Shown here: positions 58,218-64,000 of the stretch, one piece after another | Numbering within the stretch: the first letter of the stretch is position 1 | How the letters are laid out: each line of letters begins with the position of its first letter | Assembly: GCA_947034885.2 (NCBI GenBank) | Contig: OX344750.2 | Span: 15,990,053 to 16,054,052 of the forward strand | Source of the DNA: Thuidium tamariscinum | Lineage: Eukaryota > Streptophyta > Bryopsida > Hypnales > Thuidiaceae | Direction of reading: 5' to 3' | Length of the DNA stretch: 64,000 nt | Notes under the pieces: generated by a model | What the model was told of the DNA's origin: nothing | What the model saw: only the letters and a program-made list of their open reading frames with translations | The model's database searches: none | Made by a program: the position numbers and the translations under genes

Positions 58218-60180
58218 TTGAAAACTTCTGAATTTTCAATTGGTAGTAGAGGTTCGTGTGGAATGATGTTTATAACAATTTGGATGGATGCAAGTGAGGG
58301 AAGAGATTTCTCCCTTGCATCCCTCTTTCCTTCAAATAAGGCAATTTTTACTTGCAAGGACATACAAAACTATGGTGGCAATGGCATCCACAATGAAAAC
58401 AACTCATGGAACTCCACCATCCTCTAAAGAAATTCTTGCAAATGAATGTTTGAACGGTTATTTAAGTGGGCTTATGATGAGCACAAAACAATCATCTAAA
58501 CAACATGCATTGTCATCAAGTGTTTGAGTGAGGAATTATTCCTTACACTTCCAATGCTTGAGGTGAATTACTAGTGGCCAACAAGCATTCTACAAGCCAG
58601 AAATTGGCAATACTTGTTTAAGCAGCACTTGAATAAAAAAGGTTCTTTAGTTGCTAAAAACAATTTGCAAGGGATGATTCATGTTTTCTTTTGCGAACAT
58701 TGATACCTTTGTATATGAGTATTGGTGGCCATATCTAGAACATGATGAAGGTCAAAAGACTCAATCTTGATTGAAGGCACATCTATCCAAGAGACAGGTA
58801 GAATGGACCGTGCCTTAGCTTGATCAATGCTAGAGAAAAATACAATCAGCCACCTCCAACAAGCAATGTCAATTCAAAACAATTCTATTTGGAGGATTTC
58901 ATTGTATAAAACATAGCAAATGAGAGGACAACGCCACCTCTTGCAATGCAGAGTTTTGGATAGTATGAAACCCTAATTCAAGTGAATTCCAACAATAAGG
59001 ACAAGCAAGGTCGTAGGAAATTGGCTAGATCTTGTGGAGGGAGATAAGGCAAAAGGACTACCACCCAATTTACAACAACTCATAGATAAGAATGTAGGGA
59101 ATCTACTCTATTCTAACATAGATATCATTGCACACATCATATCTAGAAAGAATTGCAACCACTATGACTATGAAGATGTACCAGCAAGATGGTTTGCCCC
59201 TAATATCAATGTCAATCAACATATGTTGTTGGTCCTTAAAAAGTGTGCACTAAGAAATGCCAATTATTATGGAATTCCTATAGAAGTCCCACTACACCAG
59301 TTGCACTCGAAGTTCCTTTACAATGTGGGCATCATAGGACAGGTCCATTACCAAGATGGCAGATAGATGAGCACTGCAGTCTTGTTATAGAAAGGCCTAA
59401 AAGAAGCCCCAACTTCACAAGTATGAGATTAAATCCAAACAAGAAGGCAGGTAGGAGATTAGCATTTAATTTGGCAAAACAATTCAACAATGCAACTTTC
59501 CTACACGATTTGGTATATGTTGTGAATTGTAACAAATTTAGACAACAATGTTGACATAGGTGCTCCCTTAATAGTGCCTCCTTCCATGGTGCCTATTCTT
59601 TTTGACAGAGGGCATGTTGAAAATTATATTCATCTATAACACCTAGCAAATTTGATGGAAGATGTAACAAACCTAACCATTCATGTGATGCTTAGCAATG
59701 TACATTCCGAGTTTTTTCTACAAACAATTTAGAGCCCAATTGCCACAAAATGTTTTGGTGGATCTTGAGATTTTTAAATATGAAGCTGTATAGTGGAGGA
59801 ATGTCAAGTCATTTTGCGGCAATGTGGAGTAGATTTAGTTGAAGGACGAGGTGTAGTGGTTTAGGGTGCAATTCTAAGATCCAATTGGTTGGCTTAAGGT
59901 AGTTTTTTCCGGTTGCCATTCATTAGAATTCATGGTGCCTAGAATTGAGGGCTATATGAGGTGTAAAGGGTGGTCACCATAGTTGTCACTTGTTCATGAA
60001 GGTAGCGTTGACCTTTGGAGAATTGGAGAGAATATGGCACGATGCATTGCAAATGAGGTAAATACACCATAGTAGATACAACAATGTACTATGGTCAATG
60101 AAGTACCACCAACTAATTCAAATCAGCTGAAGGTGTGCAATCTTTTCATTGTGTAGGATGGATTCACTAGTAACTTCATG
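58218..60180 (+). other. Eroded coding-like region, possibly a transposon relic
   Basis: Plus-strand frames at 58288-58527 (79 codons), 59034-59366 (110) and 59243-59554 (103) run in the same direction. Their residue composition is less AT-biased than other frames here (for example YDYEDVPARWFAPNINVNQHM and RRLAFNLAKQFNNATFLHDL). The second and third overlap in different frames, as after a frameshift near 59340-59370. I recognise no reverse transcriptase, integrase or transposase motif, so the family is unknown. Confidence 0.3.
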
Positions 60181-60548
60181 GATTCAAGTTGGATGGCCGA
60201 GTTCCATGATTTCATAGATAACAATTCAAATGGCTCAAACTTTGACTTCCAATTAGACAATGAGGAAAACATCCATTTATCAACAGTTGAGTCTTTAGAC
60301 ATAAACTACTATTTTTAATTTTTATATAGTTGATATTCATGTATAGACACGTTATATTCAAAAGAAATATAATAATTCTTGGCAGTGTCAATAGGGAGAT
60401 AGTAGTTGGTGATTGCAATAAGTTTGAAGGCCTAGAACTTGGCACTATCTGTAGGTTAATTCATACTTTGTAGCTTGCTATTCCATTAGAGGGGATTTGA
60501 GGCCTCCAAAGGGTTGTTTCGGGGTTGTTCCCCAAAATTATTCCCATA

Positions 60549-60647
60549 CACTAGAAGAAAAGCCTGAAATTTTGCATTTGTTTCAACACAACACGTCAAG
60601 TGAATTGTGTTGAAACAAACGCAAAATTTCAGGCTTTTTTTCTAGTG
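60549..60647. mobile_element. CACTA-type hairpin MITE, 99 bp
   Basis: Starts CACTAGAAGAAAAGCCTGAA, with the inverse at the right end (GCCT followed by a T run and CTAGTG). It is flanked by a perfect ATA duplication (60546-60548, 60648-60650). The arms are almost fully complementary through 'tttgtttcaacacaa', leaving a short loop. It is the smallest of the three hairpin CACTA elements. Confidence 0.9.
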
Positions 60648-60668
60648 ATAACTACTAGCTACTGTCAA

Positions 60669-61402
60669 GGGTCGTTGCAAGAAACACCATCCATTTTCTG
60701 TAGCGTTTTAGAAATGGTCGATGTTTTCTTTGGGAGTACTATTTAATTAGAAAATAAATTTTAAAAAAATATGAAAAATATGTCTAATGTATAAACCTTA
60801 AAGAAGAAGGTATCCTATGAAGGAAAAGCTTAGGAAAATTCTCCAAGTAGGAAAACTAGAAAAGTGGAAAATCTCATGAAAATGGGCGTATTTATATTTT
60901 AATTTGTAGAAAATAGGAAAAGTTATTTTTCTTGAATCTAAAAATTGGCCATTTGGGAAGAGTTGATGGTGATGACATTTCACCAAAAAAGTAATCTCAA
61001 CTCTATTATCAATGGTCAAAAATTGCGTGCAATGGGAGTGCTGTTTGCATGCACATGGAGGACAAAAAATAATTTATTTTTAGATTCCCTTCAACAAAAA
61101 TATGCTTCCCTACTATGCAAATGCACCATGAAAACTTCAACTTTAGATCATTAAATTTGGGTACTCCTAACGTAGTAAAACCCCCTAAACTTCAGTTTGT
61201 GACAAATCAACAAAAAATAATTTTAAATATAAAATGATTTTTTTTTATTTCTGAAAAATAAGGAATGTAAAAATCATCAAGTTAGAGAGGTCCAATAATT
61301 ATTTCATATTCTTGAATATTCTAATTCAAAAGTTATAGCAGAAAAGAACAATGTCACTCCAATTGTGACGAGAAATAGAACCAGTGTTTCTTGCAGTCAC
61401 CC
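60669..61402. mobile_element. F4 inverted-repeat element (734 bp)
   Basis: Ends GGGTCGTTGCAAGAAACAC and inverse GTGTTTCTTGCAGTCACCC. It is flanked by a perfect 4-bp duplication TCAA (60665-60668, 61403-61406). The interior follows 15183-15897 ('tttgggagtact', 'gaaaattctccaagtaggaa') and no transposase is encoded. Confidence 0.85.
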
Positions 61403-61614
61403 TCAAGCCAACATTTACCCACCCACCCTCCAAAAAAAAAAACTTTTTTTGGGGTCTCGAAATATGACCCCCCCTCCAAAAAAAAATTCAAAAAAAAAAA
61501 ATTTAATGACGTGGCATTCTCTCGACTATGTAGGATTCCTATTCACGTAGCAGAAATTGTGTTCTTGTAGTCTAAGAACCCGTAGTCTTCCAATGGCCTC
61601 AAAAATTCCCTAAT

Positions 61615-63000
61615 GATTTTTTTGAACTTCTTTTTTATGAGGTCATTGTAGACCGTTTGGTCCTATGAAAAATAATATGCAATACAAGCATTTTATAAGT
61701 ACCTAGATAATAATAGAAATATGATAGAATGAATTGGATTAATATTTGTTGTGTTAAGCTTAGAGTATGGTTGGAGTGTCTCTTATTAATGTTTGTGAAG
61801 CAATTTCCTACCATTAGAGATATTGGAAGAAGGATCTATTCTATAGGTGCCCCATAATTTCCAAAGTTCTAATTCAAGTGCGCTTCAAAGCTTTGTTGAA
61901 TTGTTTGTTTGTAACAAATAATGAGTCTTTCCAAACTAATAGGTTACAATCTAACTATGACAAGATAGAAAAAATCAAGTCTATGTTGAAACATATAATA
62001 TAATTTTTCAAATGATGAACAAACTCAATTTGCACAGTTGCTAGTATGTGAGCATAGAAGTGTGAGCTTATGAGCCTCAAAGATGATGCACCTATAGTAT
62101 AGGTGCTTATACTATAGAAACCTTCTATGATGTTTATATTATAGGTACCTATATTATAGATATTTTTACTATAAACACCTTCAAAGGTGGTAGTATATCT
62201 ACTTATATACATATTAGAAGCTCATATACTAGCATCGTTGATAGAATATTTGAATTAAAAAATTCTCTTTTATATAGAAAATATGTGAGAAAAGACTACA
62301 ACAATTGGTATTTCTGTTTTTTGGACAAAGTATGAATTTGTTATGATTTTTGAATTGATTGTGCTATCCAAATTATTCAAAGAATCTCTACTATCTCTAG
62401 TGTAAATACATATATCATTTCATTTATTCAAAATATTCTCAATACTTCTCCAAAACAATAAAAACATCAACGCCTTGAAATATCAACTTTCAACATATGT
62501 TTTACAAAAGAAAAGGTGTGAATTCCTACTATCCATTCTTAATCACTTCTTAATTGTCATCTAAGTTTTGATTATTGCCATTATTTAACCCATTGTTGCG
62601 CTAGTCTATTATTTTTGAAGAATGACCTTGTTAAATTGAACACAAAACTATAATGATGTGAAACAAAGATATTCATAGATGTCCATCCTCAATAGACAAA
62701 GTGTCTGTGGAATGAATTGGTTTAATAAACCTACCTTACAAAGTCATGTAAGAATCCCTATTTATCCCATTTTTGGACCGCTATGTTTAAAAAAAATACA
62801 TATAAAAATTTAAAATGTATACCACATGTACAAACTTGTGCAAACAAGATGGCTTTTGAATTGCGACACAAATAGGGTCTTCTTCCTTCAAATTTCATAC
62901 GGGGAAAACTTACTTCTTCTCCAAGAAAGCGCACCCACCCTAACCATACAAAAACTCCAGGTCACACTATTATAACTCCTCCACTAAATACAACCGAAAG
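61615..63000. other. AT-rich spacer, nothing recognised
   Basis: A short imperfect 'tatactatagaaaccttc / tatattataggtacct' reiteration lies at 62090-62190. Otherwise nothing supports a feature until the eIF2 gamma promoter. Confidence 0.5.
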
Positions 63001-63041
63001 GCTCTCCAGCCACCCTTCCCATTCGTTCCCTTCACCCAAAA

Positions 63042-63050
63042 TTAGGGTTT
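63042..63050 (+). promoter_or_regulatory. Telo-box (TTAGGGTTT) in the eIF2 gamma leader/promoter
   Basis: TTAGGGTTT lies about 105 bp before the start codon, in a pyrimidine-rich leader (63000-63155). Telo-boxes are established promoter elements of plant ribosomal-protein and translation-factor genes, which fits the downstream gene. Confidence 0.6.
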
Positions 63051-63155
63051 GCGTCCCGTTCATTTTCCTCTTCCACAGTCGTCGTCTGCCTTTCTCAAGC
63101 TTCTCCGCGCGCTCCCCCCTTCTTTCGCCCTGCCGTTTGCACCAATTTCGCAGCC

Positions 63156-64000
63156 ATGGCGAAGCGCGGCTTGATGGAGCAGGACCTCAGTAAGCTGGAC
63201 GTGACTACGCTGCATCCGCTATCACCCGAAGTCATTTCACGCCAAGCCACCATCAATATCGGTAGGCGCCTATTCCATCACGCCCCTCTTTCCGTTTCTT
63301 TGCAAGCTGCGTGTGCCGCTTTGACTGATTCTTCTTGCTTCTGTATCCAGGTACAATTGGTCATGTGGCGCACGGGAAGTCGACGGTGGTCAAGGCGATC
63401 TCGGGCGTGCAGGTACGTGAGTTTAGGGTTTAGGGTTGCTGGGGGTTTCCGGAGTTTGTTAGAGTGCTCGTGGTTGTAGTTGAGAGGAAGGAGAACTGAA
63501 GTCGGCGTTTTGGTGGTGTGCAGACGGTCAGATTCAAGAACGAGTTGGAGAGGAATATTACTATTAAGCTCGGGTATGCGAATGCGAAAATCTATAAGTG
63601 TGAAGATGATCGGTGCCCGCGACCTATGAGCTTCAAGTATGTTCCTTCTCTGGTTTGAACGAAGTTCTCTTCTGTGCCTGTCCAGTGTGATGGATGTTGT
63701 AGAGATTCGAGTTCTTGGCAGTTCGTGTTTAACCCTAGATGCGACGCTTGGATCGAATTCGGAGTATTTTAGCTAGGGGTGTCATTTGGACTGGAAAATT
63801 GTAGTTTTATTGTATGGTATGAAATTTATAGTGTGGTGGAGGTGATTTAATGTGCGTTTCTGTTGTTCAGAGCTTACGGAAGTGGGAAGGAAGATAGTCC
63901 GCTTTGCGATGTTCCTGGATATGAATCTGCTCGCATGAAGTTGTTGAGGCATGTGTCATTCGTCGACTGTCCTGTAAGTTTCTTATATTGCTTGTTGTAT
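63156..64000 (+). CDS. EIF2S3: eIF2 subunit gamma, 5' part (four exons, continues beyond window)
   Basis: eIF2 gamma is the GTPase core of the eIF2-GTP-Met-tRNAi ternary complex in cytosolic translation initiation. Exons in the window: 63156-63261, 63351-63412, 63524-63636, 63871-63973 (384 nt, 128 residues). All have GT-AG introns with consistent phase; a donor GTAAGT follows the last. The start [20 protein letters not shown] matches plant homologues. The G1/P-loop is [12 protein letters not shown] (Ala where most translational GTPases have Asp, typical of eIF2 gamma). Then come [20 protein letters not shown] (switch I region), a zinc-knuckle-like C82-x4-C87-PRP, and RHVSFVDCP, the beginning of G3 (DCPGH), cut by the intron. 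Position 92, normally Cys in this knuckle, reads Ser (AGC). The remaining GTPase and domains II and III lie outside. Confidence 0.96.

Larger units (their letters stand above)
60485..61614. mobile_element. F5 MITE (copy 3) carrying two nested elements
   Basis: Starts ATTAGAGGGGATTTGAGGCC, ends GGCCTCAAAAATTCCCTAAT. The F5 body is split three ways by a CACTA hairpin (60549-60647) and an F4 element (60669-61402). Subtracting both with their duplications leaves about 290 bp, the expected F5 length, and the joined pieces follow copy 1 ('gttgtttcggggttgttccc', 'actagctactgtcaa', 'gacgtggcattctc..gactatgtaggattcct'). Confidence 0.85.

Noticed and set aside
1-64000. tRNA, rRNA or organelle-derived insertions, LTR retrotransposons and endogenous viral sequences
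   Set aside because: I looked for T-loop, polypurine, reverse-transcriptase and integrase signatures and found none convincing; reading by eye could miss diverged copies.

Overview
This is nuclear DNA of a land plant. It holds only three confidently recognisable protein-coding genes in 64 kb. All have plant-type orthologues, and two have many short GT-AG introns. The spacers are very AT-rich and packed with small inverted-repeat transposons. The compact spliced genes, the odd kinase relic and the absence of any LTR retrotransposon I can recognise would fit a moss, perhaps Sphagnum-like. That placement is inference; only 'land plant' is well supported.

Genes: (1) 32816-33748 (-) is an intronless Golgi/ER nucleotide-sugar or sugar-phosphate/phosphate translocator (TPT/DMT fold, 310 aa). 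(2) 44863-53279 (+) is a complete 19-exon VPS54 gene, the GARP tethering-complex subunit (1,056 aa). I assembled it exon by exon and every junction keeps the frame. (3) 63156 to the right edge (+) is the first four exons of EIF2S3, translation initiation factor eIF2 gamma. A fourth locus at about 5.0-6.4 kb is a broken protein-kinase gene: the leader and C-lobe survive, the N-lobe is missing, and there are frame breaks. Weak coding-like traces at 3.8-4.5, 20.4-21.5, 23.9-24.3, 26.1-26.4, 27.6-27.9 and 58.2-59.6 kb could not be assigned.

The rest is mostly transposon sediment. By comparing copies I defined several families. F1 is about 290-314 bp with long terminal inverted repeats (TIRs) beginning ATGGYRAATTTC and perfect 4-bp target duplications. 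F2 is about 385 bp with AAACACCC ends and TA targets. F3 is about 610-660 bp with AGAGGCTC ends. F4 is about 715-755 bp with GGGTGATTGCAAGAAACAC ends and apparent 4-bp targets. F5 is about 270-290 bp with ATTAGGAGGGATTTGAG ends. F6 is about 430 bp with AAGGTWGAACCACC ends. There are also three CACTA-type hairpin miniature elements (MITEs; 99, 132 and 164 bp), one 2.78-kb non-autonomous CACTA element (12-bp TIR, CAC target duplication) and one Stowaway-like MITE. Many are nested (F2 in F3 twice, CACTA in F1, CACTA plus F4 in F5, F4 in an F4 relative), so relative insertion ages can be read. No transposase gene is visible.

The strangest structure is at 30.7-32.1 kb, just 3' of the translocator: a diverged tandem array of about nine 120-155-bp units. 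A hairpin insert sits in the same unit position twice, about 518 bp apart, so the array appears to have a higher-order period.
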